A stretch of 64,000 nucleotides of DNA, taken from positions 3,762,001 through 3,826,000 of the forward strand of contig NZ_CP120863.1 of the NCBI RefSeq assembly GCF_026191725.2, written 5' to 3'. Within the stretch, counting starts at the first letter, position 1. Each line of letters opens with the position of its first letter. This document shows positions 8,177 through 17,340 of the stretch, piece by piece. The position numbers were made by a program, and so were the translations under genes. This stretch comes from Roseibium porphyridii. GTDB taxonomy: Bacteria > Pseudomonadota > Alphaproteobacteria > Rhizobiales > Stappiaceae. The notes beneath the pieces are model-generated. The model saw only the letters and a list, made by a program, of their open reading frames with translations, ran no database searches and was not told where the DNA came from.

Positions 8177-9577
8177 TTATTCCTCAAGAGGCGGCATGCG
8201 GTTCCAGGCATCCAGCGCAGCTATCTTGTAGGCTTCAGCAAGGGTGGGATAGTTGAATGTGTTTTCAACGAAATACTCCAGTGTACCGCGCAGGTTCAGC
8301 ACAGCCTGACCGATGTGCACCAGTTCAGTGGCGCCTTCGCCGACGATATGACAACCGAGCAATCGCCGGGTCTTGAGCGAGAAGATCAATTTCAACATCC
8401 CGGTGTCCAGTCCCATGATGTGCCCACGAGACGTTTCCCGGAACCGGGCTACTCCGCACTCATAAGCAATGCCCCGCTCTCGTATTTCTTCCTCAGTCAT
8501 GCCCACAGTCGAAATTTCCGGGACAGCATAAATGCCATATGGGAAGTATTCCGGTGGATCGTAGGCGGTCTCTCCCAGCGCGTGACAAGCGGCAATGCGC
8601 CCCTGCTCCATGGAAGTCGACGCAAGGCTTGGAAAGCCGATGACGTCGCCGGCGGCAAAGATATGCGGTACCGATGTCTGGAACGTCATCGGATCGACTT
8701 TCAATCGCCCCCTGTGGTCGGTCTCAAGTCCACACTTGTCCAGGGCCAAGGCGGGCGTGGCCCCCATGCGGCCGGCTGCAAACAATATGACATTTGATCG
8801 GATGCAACGCCCCCCTTCCAAGGTGATCTCGCAGTCCGCAGCCCCGTGCTTTTCAATTTTCTGAACAGTCGCACCAAAGCGCAGTGCAATGCCACGATCA
8901 CGCAGCTGATGCGTGAAATCGGCGACAAGTTCCTTGTCCAGGAAATCGAGCATTGTTTCCCGGGGCTCCACAAGGGTGACATGCACATCCAGAGCCGAGA
9001 AGATTGATGCGTATTCAACACCGATCACACCGGCACCGATCACCGCGATTGATCTCGGCAGTTCATTCAGTTCAAGAATTTCGTCGCTATCGAGCACATA
9101 TTCGCCGTCGAAGGGCACGTAGTCAGGTCGGAAAGGCTTTGTGCCCACCGAAATGATGAATTTCTCGGCCTCAAAGGTGTGGACTTCACCAGCTTCTCCA
9201 GTGACTTCGATTGTGTGCGGACCAAGGAAGCGCGCTTCGCCGCCAATAGTATCAACTTTGTTGCGGGCGAACTGATGTTCCAGAACTTCAACTTCATGGT
9301 CGAGTGTGATGTGAAGTCTGGCCCTGAGATCATCTGCTGTCAGGTCTTCTTTCACACGGTATGAACGACCGTAGAAACCACGTTCTCTCCAGCCTGTCAG
9401 ATTGAGCACTGTTTCACGCAAGGTCTTGGATGGAATTGTGCCCGTATGCACAGAAACACCGCCGACCCTGCGACCGCGTTCGACGACCATTACGTTGCGG
9501 CCAAATTTTGCCGCCTGGATCGCTGCCCTGCGTCCCGCGGGTCCGCTGCCGATCACGATAAGATCATACTTGTCCAT
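8177..9577 (-). CDS. sthA: Soluble pyridine nucleotide transhydrogenase
   Basis: A 466-residue FAD-dependent enzyme exchanging hydride between NADPH and NAD+. It has the FAD-binding GSGPAG at residues 10-15, the second nucleotide fold IAVIGAGVIGVEYA, the FAD motif IFAAGDVIGFP and the C-terminal dimerisation domain. In place of the CxxxxC redox disulfide of dihydrolipoamide dehydrogenases it has GGVSVHTGTIPSK, the cysteine-free version typical of SthA. The ATG at 9577 has AGGGG at good spacing (an upstream frame start adds eight residues without support). In the cell it would balance NADPH and NADH pools. Confidence 0.95.
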   Translation of the reverse strand: MDKYDLIVIGSGPAGRRAAIQAAKFGRNVMVVERGRRVGGVSVHTGTIPSKTLRETVLNLTGWRERGFYGRSYRVKEDLTADDLRARLHITLDHEVEVLEHQFARNKVDTIGGEARFLGPHTIEVTGEAGEVHTFEAEKFIISVGTKPFRPDYVPFDGEYVLDSDEILELNELPRSIAVIGAGVIGVEYASIFSALDVHVTLVEPRETMLDFLDKELVADFTHQLRDRGIALRFGATVQKIEKHGAADCEITLEGGRCIRSNVILFAAGRMGATPALALDKCGLETDHRGRLKVDPMTFQTSVPHIFAAGDVIGFPSLASTSMEQGRIAACHALGETAYDPPEYFPYGIYAVPEISTVGMTEEEIRERGIAYECGVARFRETSRGHIMGLDTGMLKLIFSLKTRRLLGCHIVGEGATELVHIGQAVLNLRGTLEYFVENTFNYPTLAEAYKIAALDAWNRMPPLEE

Positions 9578-9887
9578 TGTGCCCCTCATTGCTCCCACCA
9601 CACATTGCAGCGCAACAACAGCATCTGCAAGAAGGCGTCAAGATCCGATACCGGAAAGTCGTGAATTGAGTGTTTGCTGCGGTTCGCTCAGTTGTTGATC
9701 TGCTTGTTTGTTGAGCAAAATTGAAGAATTTGAGCACCGGTTGGTTGCCAATCCGGTCCAGCTCTTTGTCAGATTACGACAATGGTCACATGCAAACGAT
9801 TGCTTCCATGGCGAAGTTTGATTCCATCAGACAGACGAGGCAACAAAGCCGTTGCCAACCTCTGCACCTTCCGCTATGGCTGTCTGC
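9578..9887. other. Intergenic region upstream of the trp leader
   Basis: 310 bp between the sthA start (minus strand) and the trp leader peptide (plus strand). It must hold the sthA and trp promoters. I see no further gene or strong hairpin, and no -35/-10 pair that stands out enough to name. Confidence 0.4.
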
Positions 9888-9935
9888 ATGTTGATGAACC
9901 TGAAAGCAGCTTGGTGGTGGCGCGGCGCAAAATAG
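9888..9935 (+). CDS. trpL: trp leader peptide
   Basis: A 15-codon frame reading MLMNLKAAWWWRGAK, with three consecutive TGG Trp codons, lies 130 bp before trpEG and is followed by a strong hairpin at 9976-10014. Rhizobial trpE(G) genes are known to be preceded by a leader peptide with three Trp codons and an attenuator, so this fits closely. Two further in-frame ATGs (9876 and 9894) could be the real start. When charged tRNA-Trp is scarce, ribosomes should stall at the WWW and favour the antiterminator. Confidence 0.88.
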   Translation: MLMNLKAAWWWRGAK

Positions 9936-9975
9936 GCGGCCGACGATCACTCATGCTCTGAACGGATCATATTTT

Positions 9976-10020
9976 CACCAAGGCCGCCGCGGGACACCGC
10001 TGGCGGCCTTGGTGCATTTA
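9976..10020 (+). terminator. trp attenuator hairpin
   Basis: CACCAAGGCCGCC (9976-9988) pairs perfectly with GGCGGCCTTGGTG (10002-10014), a 13-bp GC-rich stem with a 13-nt loop, followed by the short T-containing tail CATTTA. Placed between the WWW leader peptide and trpEG, it is best read as the terminator of a transcription attenuator. Confidence 0.85.
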
Positions 10021-10067
10021 AGAGGCTGCTGGTAACTCTAGGCAGCCATCAATACGGGAACAGACCA

Positions 10068-12254
10068 ATGCCGGCGCTGGCAGATCAGACCTATGAAACA
10101 AAAGGCGGGATCACAATCCTGCGCACCTCGCGTCCTTCCGACTATGAGACTGGGACTTCGGACTGGATCGACAGGTTGGATTCCGAGTTGGGAGCTGTCC
10201 TTGCCTCGTCCTATGAGTATCCGGGCAGATACACCCGTTGGGACATGGCTCTGGTCAACCCTCCATTGGTGATGGAAGCAGCTGATCGTAAAGTTGAGAT
10301 CCGGACACTCAACGAGCGCGGCATGGTTATCCTTCCCGCCATTCGCGATCTTTTGAAATCTCATCCGGACGTGGAAACTTTCGAGGCCAGCGATACCAAG
10401 ATCGAGCTGACGGTGAAAGCGCCGGACCGCTTGTTCAACGAAGAAGAAAGATCCCGGCAGCCATCGACATTCTCGATTGTTCGGGAGTTGAAAAATATCT
10501 TCGCCTGCGATGACGATCAGCTCGGCCTGTATGGCGCTTTTGGCTACGACGTTGCCTTTCAGTTCGAGCCGATCGATCTGAAACTGCAAAGGCCAGACGA
10601 TCAGCGTGATGTGGTTCTGTTTTTGCCCGATGAAATCCTGATCGTCGATCACCACGGCAAGCGGGCCTATGTTCTGGAATACGATTTCGTCGTGAACGGA
10701 CGAAGCACCAAGGGGTTGGAACGAACTGGCGAAAAACGTCAATATACACCAGCAAATATTGATCCTGGCCGCGGCGATCACGAGCCCGGTGAGTATTCGA
10801 AACTTGTTGAAAAGGCCAAGGACTACTTCAGGCGTGGCGACCTGTTTGAAACTGTGCCCGGCCAGACATTCTATGAACCTTGCGCCAACCCACCGTCTGC
10901 TGTTTCGAGACGTCTGGCTCAGATCAACCCCTCCCCTTATTCCTTCTTCTTCAATCTTGGCAACAACGAGTATCTGGTCGGTGCATCACCGGAAATGTAC
11001 GTGCGCGTAACCGGTGGGCGCCGCGTGGAGACTTGCCCGATCTCCGGCACGATCAGGCGCGGAAAAAACGCAATTGAAGACGAGGCGCAGATCCGCAAAC
11101 TGCTGAATTCCGAAAAGGACGAAGCGGAGCTCACAATGTGTTCCGATGTCGACCGGAATGACAAAAGCCGGGTGTGCGTCCCCGGCTCCGTCAAGGTGAT
11201 CGGACGCCGTCAGATCGAAATGTATTCCCGCCTCATTCACACGGTGGATCACATCGAAGGCATTCTTCGCGAAGATATGGATGCGCTTGATGCGTTCCTG
11301 TCTCATACTTGGGCTGTCACCGTCACCGGAGCACCAAAACGGTGGGCGATGCAGTTTATTGAGGATCACGAAAAGTCCTCGCGTGCCTGGTATGGCGGCG
11401 CCATTGGAGCGGTTCTCTTCAACGGCGACATGAACACCGGTCTGACGCTGCGCACGGTGCGCATCAAGGATGGCATGGCTCAGATCCGTGCCGGTGCAAC
11501 CCTGCTCTATGATAGCGTCCCGGAAGATGAAGAAGCCGAGACGGAACTGAAGGCGGAAGCCATGCGCGCTGCGGTCAGGGAAGCGGGTCTTGCTTCCAAG
11601 TCGGCAGAAAAACCTGAAGAAGCAAAACCCGGCAAGGGCATGAAAATCCTGCTGGTCGACCACGAGGACAGTTTCGTCCACACATTGGCGAACTATTTCC
11701 GCCAAACAGGTGCGGATGTTGTCACCTACCGCACCCCTGTTGCAGACCATGTATTCCACGACGTGGCACCGGATCTGGTCGTTCTATCGCCCGGCCCCGG
11801 AAACCCCAAAGACTTTGACTGCGCCGCAACCATCGGCCGTGCTCGTTCCCGTGCCTTGCCAATATTTGGCGTTTGCCTTGGTCTGCAGGCACTTTCAGAA
11901 TATTTCGGCGCTGAGCTTGGTCAGTTGGAAACACCCATGCACGGAAAACCTTCGCCGATCAGCTTGTCCGGCAACTCCATGTTGTTTGATGGTCTTGAGG
12001 CACCGGTTACAGTCGGACGTTACCATTCTCTTTTCGCCAACCGCGACACACTGCCGACGGATCTGCGTGTCACTGCAGAAACTGAGGACGGAGTGGTCAT
12101 GGCCGTCGAGCACCAAAAAGAACCGATCGCCGCCGTCCAGTTTCATCCTGAGTCCATTATGTCTCTTGACCAGGACGCGGGGCACAAGATTATTGAGAAT
12201 GTCGTCAGCCGACTGGTGTCTGCAAAAGCGCAGGACGTCGCAGCGGCATCGTGA
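10068..12254 (+). CDS. trpE(G): Anthranilate synthase, fused TrpE-TrpG
   Basis: A 728-residue single-chain enzyme making anthranilate from chorismate and glutamine, the first step of tryptophan synthesis. The N-terminal ~520 residues are component I (EYPGRYTRW near the start; chorismate-binding motifs [11 protein letters not shown] and [19 protein letters not shown]). From residue 525 the glutamine amidotransferase follows: [17 protein letters not shown], nucleophile Cys603 in GVCLGLQ, and His693/Glu695 in HPES. The linker is short and charged (about 505-524). Fusion is the usual form in rhizobia and relatives. Expression is probably set by the leader-peptide attenuator upstream. Confidence 0.97.
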   Translation: MPALADQTYETKGGITILRTSRPSDYETGTSDWIDRLDSELGAVLASSYEYPGRYTRWDMALVNPPLVMEAADRKVEIRTLNERGMVILPAIRDLLKSHPDVETFEASDTKIELTVKAPDRLFNEEERSRQPSTFSIVRELKNIFACDDDQLGLYGAFGYDVAFQFEPIDLKLQRPDDQRDVVLFLPDEILIVDHHGKRAYVLEYDFVVNGRSTKGLERTGEKRQYTPANIDPGRGDHEPGEYSKLVEKAKDYFRRGDLFETVPGQTFYEPCANPPSAVSRRLAQINPSPYSFFFNLGNNEYLVGASPEMYVRVTGGRRVETCPISGTIRRGKNAIEDEAQIRKLLNSEKDEAELTMCSDVDRNDKSRVCVPGSVKVIGRRQIEMYSRLIHTVDHIEGILREDMDALDAFLSHTWAVTVTGAPKRWAMQFIEDHEKSSRAWYGGAIGAVLFNGDMNTGLTLRTVRIKDGMAQIRAGATLLYDSVPEDEEAETELKAEAMRAAVREAGLASKSAEKPEEAKPGKGMKILLVDHEDSFVHTLANYFRQTGADVVTYRTPVADHVFHDVAPDLVVLSPGPGNPKDFDCAATIGRARSRALPIFGVCLGLQALSEYFGAELGQLETPMHGKPSPISLSGNSMLFDGLEAPVTVGRYHSLFANRDTLPTDLRVTAETEDGVVMAVEHQKEPIAAVQFHPESIMSLDQDAGHKIIENVVSRLVSAKAQDVAAAS

Positions 12255-12322
12255 TGCTTGTCACGGCGGTTCCATACCAATCGCCGTGTGCTGCCTGCCA
12301 CTGCATTTAGAAGAGGTTTCCT

Positions 12323-12847
12323 TTGCACATCCTGCTCGCAGCGCTCGCACTTGTTGCCATCATAGCCTACTGGATCTTTCGAACCGGCCAGACCACACAG
12401 TCCTCGGGCACTGCCCTTGAAGCACCTCAGGACGTCAAAGCGGCGGCCAATCGGTTTGGATACAAAGCACTTCTGAACCAGCACCCGACTGAAAGCGTTG
12501 ATGATCCGCGTGTGACGGGCGCTGCGTTGCTGATACTGGTCGCGGAAATTGATGGCGGCATTTCCAGGGCAGAAAAGGAGAGCATAGAGGAACAGTTGCG
12601 GAAGGTCTTTGAGCTTTCTGAATCGGATTCCAAAGAGCTCTATGTTTTCGCTAAATGGATCGCCAGCCAGAGCAGCAATCAGGATGACATGATCCGCAGA
12701 CTGATCATGCGAACCGTGAAGCTCGGCGGACGGGACACAATTCCAGACATGATGCAGATGGTGAACGCGGTAGGGCGCGCCGATACGGGAACTTTGACCG
12801 ATGACACGCAACAGGTGATAGAGCGATTGAAGCAACTCCTGAACTGA
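12323..12847 (+). CDS. TerB-like protein with N-terminal membrane anchor
   Basis: A 174-residue protein starting at a TTG that has AAGAGG at good spacing. Residues 2-19 form a membrane helix (ILLAALALVAIIAYWIF). The rest is a helical domain resembling TerB/DjlA-type tellurite-resistance domains (segment GAALLILVAEIDGGISRAEKESI is the typical acidic helix pair). The soluble part should face the cytoplasm. It lies 68 bp after trpEG on the same strand and may be cotranscribed, but no functional link to tryptophan synthesis is evident. Confidence 0.75.
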   Translation: MHILLAALALVAIIAYWIFRTGQTTQSSGTALEAPQDVKAAANRFGYKALLNQHPTESVDDPRVTGAALLILVAEIDGGISRAEKESIEEQLRKVFELSESDSKELYVFAKWIASQSSNQDDMIRRLIMRTVKLGGRDTIPDMMQMVNAVGRADTGTLTDDTQQVIERLKQLLN

Positions 12848-13077
12848 CAAAGAGACAGTACAGACTAGCAGCTCAAAACAAGAGTTTGGCCATGACGTGT
12901 TTTGCCTGTTTGAAGACGAGCCATTTCGGTGTTTAATCCCTTAGAACATAATCTATAATCGGCAACAGACACGTTTGGTTTTCAAGGTCATTGTCATTGA
13001 ATTCAGCCGCTCGCTGGCCTTCAACGGAAGAAGCCTCTGACGTCAGAAACTGCGAGAATAGGCACCGGGGAGAAAAC

Positions 13078-14004
13078 ATGTTCGAGGCCTTCCGCCGGAT
13101 AGGTTCAAAGTTCCTGCGGTCATCTCTGATGTCTATCTACGCCATTGTTTTGGCCAGTGGACCTAGCCTCGTCGCAAGCGCACAAGAAAGTGGGAATGCG
13201 GAGAACCAGGACGTTCAAAACCACATTCTCGGCATTGGCATTTGCCCGCCTTGGAACCCACAGTCGCCGGAAATGTGCAAGAACAGCTTGGACAAGGTTA
13301 TGTCCGCACTCGCACCACGACTTGATGCAAGTCCCAGCCAGACGCATTTGCTCGTGAACGAAGGAGCCAGTGCATCCGCGCTGAAGCTAAAAGCAACAGA
13401 ACTTTCCAACAATCTCGGCCCGGATGACCGTCTGATCATCTACGCGAACCTTCCCTTAAGCAGCGCAGAGGTGGCCGACGCAGATACAGCCTTCGGCCAT
13501 GTTTTGGAACTCTGGGCCGATCAGTCCCCCGAAACAGCCGGCGAAGCAATAGCTGAAGGCATCTGGATGTCTGCGCCGGCCTTCGCGGCCATGATACATA
13601 CCATTCGCGCCGGTGAAGTTGTGCTGATCCTCGACACCAACAATTCCTATGCGGTTAATCTGGACCTTCTGGATGAGCATTCAGTCGATCTTGAAAACCG
13701 GCCGGAAGCGCTCGTCACATCATCCGGCCAGGGCCAGATGGCCAACTATAGCGCTGACAGAACGATATCCCTGTTCGCGAAGCACTTGTCCCTGGCTCTC
13801 GGTGAAACAGAGGGAACGCTCCTCGATGTGATGACCGCTGCCTCGCAAGGTACGAGACAAGCGGCAATTCCGATCTGCGCCTCCTTGAAGGAACATCAAG
13901 GCGCTGACAGCGACCACTCGCCTGATTGCACACAAGTGCCCGAAGTCCACGATCCGGACAGTCTGCTCAGTCAAACGCTCCTGGCCCCGTTGCCGGAGAG
14001 CTGA
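13078..14004 (+). CDS. Secreted caspase-fold protein without catalytic residues (predicted)
   Basis: The ATG at 13078 has a strong GGGGAG ribosome-binding site; the frame extends upstream without support. The 308-residue product has a signal peptide (about 1-36, ending SLVASA-QE). The order of segments matches a caspase-like (C14) fold: ILGIGIC; a helix around CKNSLDKVMSAL; DRLIIYANLPLSS where caspases have DxxxxYxxGHG; VVLILDTNNSY where they have VVLILDACHSG; and ALVTSSGQGQMA then TISLFAKHL. Both the catalytic His and Cys positions are replaced (Leu-Pro-Leu; Asn-Asn). Four other cysteines could form disulfides in the periplasm. The fold assignment is by pattern only; function unknown. Confidence 0.6.
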   Translation: MFEAFRRIGSKFLRSSLMSIYAIVLASGPSLVASAQESGNAENQDVQNHILGIGICPPWNPQSPEMCKNSLDKVMSALAPRLDASPSQTHLLVNEGASASALKLKATELSNNLGPDDRLIIYANLPLSSAEVADADTAFGHVLELWADQSPETAGEAIAEGIWMSAPAFAAMIHTIRAGEVVLILDTNNSYAVNLDLLDEHSVDLENRPEALVTSSGQGQMANYSADRTISLFAKHLSLALGETEGTLLDVMTAASQGTRQAAIPICASLKEHQGADSDHSPDCTQVPEVHDPDSLLSQTLLAPLPES

Positions 14005-14070
14005 CGAGAGACCACTGCATCGCACGGACTAGGGGCGTGCAACTTCACAGAAAATCACTGCAACTTTCAC

Positions 14071-15162
14071 CTAGCCAGCAGTAGTAGGCTCCTGGCCGCA
14101 AAAATTCTGCGCCGCTACCTCTATGGGTTTCACAAGCCGGGCTTCCGCGGTTCGTTGGCGTGGTTCACCTTTTAACCGCGCTCCCAACCATGCCCAGTCG
14201 TCTTCTTCCACACGAACCTGGTCCACAACACGTTCCGGTTCGATCGGTTGCAACTTGTCACCCTTTTGCTCCGCGATGGCAAAACGAAAAGCATAGCCTG
14301 GCGTCAATCCCATGCGCAGGTCCGATACAACAACTTTCCCATCGACCAGATCAGCCTTGTAAAAACCTCTGCTAAACCATTCCAGTTTGTTGAATGCGGG
14401 CGTGTCCTCAATACAGGCAACAAGTTCCGGGTGACGCGGATGCGCATAGATTTCCGGATCTCCATCCCCATCAAAGAGAGAAACATAAAGGTTTTGGTAT
14501 TGGTCATCCTTGAGGCCGATAACCTTCCATAGAAGAATATTGAACGGCGCGGCAATGGCATAAATCGTGTCAGGAGGAGTGCCCACTTCAGCAAACAATT
14601 GCTCGGCTTTACCCTCGACAACTTTCTGGACGACCATCGAGAGCCCCAAATATCCGGTCGAAAAAATCAGGGCTGCAGCTACTCCATTTCGAAAGCGTGT
14701 TGTCCAGGATTTCTTGAAAAGTGCCCAGATGACGATTGCAAGCAGTGGAAGCGAATATGTCGGATCGATGATGAACACTGAGCCAACCCCAACAGGATCG
14801 GGGTACAACGGCCAGAATATTCTGGTTCCGTAAACGGTCATCGCATCGATAACGGCGTGGGTCGACAGACACAGAAACACGGTTGCCCAGACGAGCCATC
14901 TGCTTTCCCGCAGTCCCTTGAACAATCGCAGCAGAATTTCTCCGATCACTGGCGCTGCAAGCGCGTGGACAAAAACAGAATGCGTCCAGCCGCGATGATA
15001 CACAAAGCTGTCTATGGGGTCGTCAAAGGGGATAAAAACATCCAGATCCGGCAAGGTGCCCAGCACACCTCCTATGAGCACCGCCTTCCGCGGACCTACC
15101 TTGCTCCCCAGACAAGCAGTGGAGACGACCGCGCCAAGGGCAAATTGTGTCAAAGAATCCAT
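14071..15162 (-). CDS. YdjM-type membrane-bound metal-dependent hydrolase family protein (DUF457)
   Basis: A 363-residue protein whose first ~190 residues carry the DUF457 signature: MDSLTQFALGAVVS, GTLPDLDVF, YHRGWTHSVF and THAVIDAMTVYGTRIFWP. These His/Asp motifs sit at the ends of four or so membrane helices and probably bind a metal. A soluble ~200-residue C-terminal domain follows. Family members are called inner-membrane metal-dependent hydrolases, but the substrate is not established. The ATG at 15162 begins exactly at the conserved motif; the 19-codon extension upstream is ignored. Confidence 0.85.
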   Translation of the reverse strand: MDSLTQFALGAVVSTACLGSKVGPRKAVLIGGVLGTLPDLDVFIPFDDPIDSFVYHRGWTHSVFVHALAAPVIGEILLRLFKGLRESRWLVWATVFLCLSTHAVIDAMTVYGTRIFWPLYPDPVGVGSVFIIDPTYSLPLLAIVIWALFKKSWTTRFRNGVAAALIFSTGYLGLSMVVQKVVEGKAEQLFAEVGTPPDTIYAIAAPFNILLWKVIGLKDDQYQNLYVSLFDGDGDPEIYAHPRHPELVACIEDTPAFNKLEWFSRGFYKADLVDGKVVVSDLRMGLTPGYAFRFAIAEQKGDKLQPIEPERVVDQVRVEEDDWAWLGARLKGEPRQRTAEARLVKPIEVAAQNFCGQEPTTAG

Positions 15163-15244
15163 GAAAACAACCGGTGGGATAAGAAACGACAAAGTTAGCC
15201 GGTTATGTGAGGCACGCACCAGCAGAAGACAATGGTCAGAAATT

Positions 15245-15267
15245 GAAAAGGCGGAAGTTTTCCGCCT
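15245..15267 (-). terminator. Terminator downstream of ilvD
   Basis: On the minus strand AGGCGGAA and TTCCGCCT pair around a 3-nt loop and run into TTTT, 22 bp after the ilvD stop codon. This is a standard intrinsic terminator shape. Confidence 0.75.
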
Positions 15268-15288
15268 CTCTCCAGCTCAACTGTCTGC

Positions 15289-17133
15289 TTAGTCCACTTC
15301 TCTGATAGCGCCTTTGGCAGCGCTCGTTGTCATTTTGGCGTATGCCTTGAGTGCTTTGGTAACCTTGCGTTTGCGTTTTTCAAGTGGCTTCCAGGCTTCC
15401 TCGCCCTTGGCATTCATGGCAGCACGGCGATCTGCAAGTTCCTCGTCTGTGAGGTCGACTCGCAAGACACGGTTCGGAATGTCGATGACAATCGTGTCGC
15501 CTTCTTCCACGAGGCCAACTGCGCCGCCTTCAGCGGCTTCCGGCGACATGTGACCGATTGAGAGGCCGGATGTACCGCCGGAAAAACGCCCATCCGTGAT
15601 CAGTGCACATTCCTTGCCAAGCCCTTTCGACTTCAAATAGCTGGTCGGATAGAGCATTTCCTGCATGCCAGGACCACCGCGCGGACCTTCATACCGGATT
15701 AAAACGACATCGCCCGCTTTGACCTTGTTGGTGAGAATTGCTGAAACGGCGCTGTCCTGACTTTCAAAAATACGGGCCGGGCCAACAAATTTCAGGATGC
15801 TATCGTCCACTCCAGCTGTTTTCACAACACAGCCGTCTTCAGCAATATTGCCGTAAAGCACGGCAAGTCCGCCATCTGTGCTGTAGGCATGATCCAGTTC
15901 GCGAATTACCCCCGACTGGCGATCAAGATCAAGATCGCCCCAACGGCGGTCCTGGCTAAAGGCCGTCTGAGTGGGCACTCCACCTGGAGCGGCTTTGTAA
16001 AACTCGTGCACGCTTTCAGAGTTTGTCTGGCAAATGTCCCACCTGGCCAATGCCTTTTTCATGCTGGAGGTGTGAACGGTCGGAATGTCCGAGTGCAGCA
16101 ACCCTGCCCGATCGAGCTCGCCCAAGATCCCCATGATGCCCCCTGCCCGATGGACATCTTCCATATGGATATTTTCAACCGCAGGCGCGACCTTGCAGAG
16201 CACCGGCACCTTTCTGGACAAGCGGTCGATATCATCCATGGTGAAGCCGATTTCACCTTCATATGACGCGGCCAAGAGGTGCAGAATTGTGTTGGTGGAC
16301 CCCCCCATTGAAATGTCGAGGCTCATGGCATTTTCAAAGGCCTGGAAATTGGCGATCTTGCGCGGAAGAACGCTCTCGTCATCCTGCTCGTAGTATCTTT
16401 TGGCAAGATCCACAATCAAATGTCCGGCTTCGACGAAAAGGCGCTCTCGGTCAGCATGCGTGGCGAGGGTTGAACCGTTTCCAGGCAGAGAAAGTCCCAA
16501 CGCTTCCGTCAAACAATTCATGGAGTTGGCCGTGAACATCCCCGAACACGAGCCGCAGGTTGGGCATGCATTTTGTTCCATGGACAACACGTCCGCGTCA
16601 GACATGTTTTCGTCTGCGGCCGCAACCATTGCATCAATGAGATCGATTGCCTTCTCAACCCCGTTTTCGAGCACAACCTTACCGGCTTCCATCGGTCCAC
16701 CAGAAACAAAAACGGCAGGAATGTTCAGCCGCATGACGGCATTCAACATACCTGGGGTGATCTTGTCGCAATTGGAAATACAAACAATCGCGTCCGCGCA
16801 GTGGCCGTTGACCATGTATTCAATGGCATCGGAGATCACTTCGCGCGAGGGAAGCGAATAGAGCATGCCGTCATGGCCCATGGCGATGCCATCATCGACC
16901 GCAATCGTATTGAACTCCTTTGCAACTCCGCCAGCCTTTTCCACTTCACGGGCCACAAGCTGACCGAGGTCCTTCAAATGAACATGACCCGGCACGAACT
17001 GAGTGAACGAGTTGGCAATCGCGATGATGGGTTTGCCGAAATCGTCTTCCTTCATCCCTGTAGCACGCCAAAGGCCGCGTGCACCGGCCATGTTACGGCC
17101 ATGGGTTGAGGTTCTTGAACGATAGGGAGGCAT
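15289..17133 (-). CDS. ilvD: Dihydroxy-acid dehydratase
   Basis: A 614-residue cytoplasmic iron-sulfur enzyme of valine, leucine and isoleucine synthesis that converts 2,3-dihydroxy-3-methyl acids to 2-keto acids. Full length and highly conserved: [18 protein letters not shown] near the start, cluster cysteines in [10 protein letters not shown] and [11 protein letters not shown], the Mg2+/carbamylated-lysine region SMGGSTNT, and [16 protein letters not shown] at the C-terminal domain. It stands alone with a terminator just after the stop. No branched-chain leader peptide is visible in the 207 bp upstream. Confidence 0.97.
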   Translation of the reverse strand: MPPYRSRTSTHGRNMAGARGLWRATGMKEDDFGKPIIAIANSFTQFVPGHVHLKDLGQLVAREVEKAGGVAKEFNTIAVDDGIAMGHDGMLYSLPSREVISDAIEYMVNGHCADAIVCISNCDKITPGMLNAVMRLNIPAVFVSGGPMEAGKVVLENGVEKAIDLIDAMVAAADENMSDADVLSMEQNACPTCGSCSGMFTANSMNCLTEALGLSLPGNGSTLATHADRERLFVEAGHLIVDLAKRYYEQDDESVLPRKIANFQAFENAMSLDISMGGSTNTILHLLAASYEGEIGFTMDDIDRLSRKVPVLCKVAPAVENIHMEDVHRAGGIMGILGELDRAGLLHSDIPTVHTSSMKKALARWDICQTNSESVHEFYKAAPGGVPTQTAFSQDRRWGDLDLDRQSGVIRELDHAYSTDGGLAVLYGNIAEDGCVVKTAGVDDSILKFVGPARIFESQDSAVSAILTNKVKAGDVVLIRYEGPRGGPGMQEMLYPTSYLKSKGLGKECALITDGRFSGGTSGLSIGHMSPEAAEGGAVGLVEEGDTIVIDIPNRVLRVDLTDEELADRRAAMNAKGEEAWKPLEKRKRKVTKALKAYAKMTTSAAKGAIREVD

Positions 17134-17340
17134 TTCACTTATCCGTCTTGCTGGCGGGCATCTTCATCGCCTCAACGGCTGAAACCCGTCAATCCGGATC
17201 CAGATAAATGCCCATTTGTCATTGATCAGGGTGTGACAGGTTTTTGAAATTCGGGAAAGGACAGATCCTCGAAAAAGAGTACGCTCCGGTACGGTTGGCG
17301 ATTTAAAGGTCATGAATTCGCACAATCGACATATGGTTGC

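Noticed and set aside
10038..10781. Long minus-strand frames opposite trpEG (10038-10781 and 10986-11759)
   Set aside because: They are shadows of the trpEG codon pattern, with no ribosome-binding site or domain.
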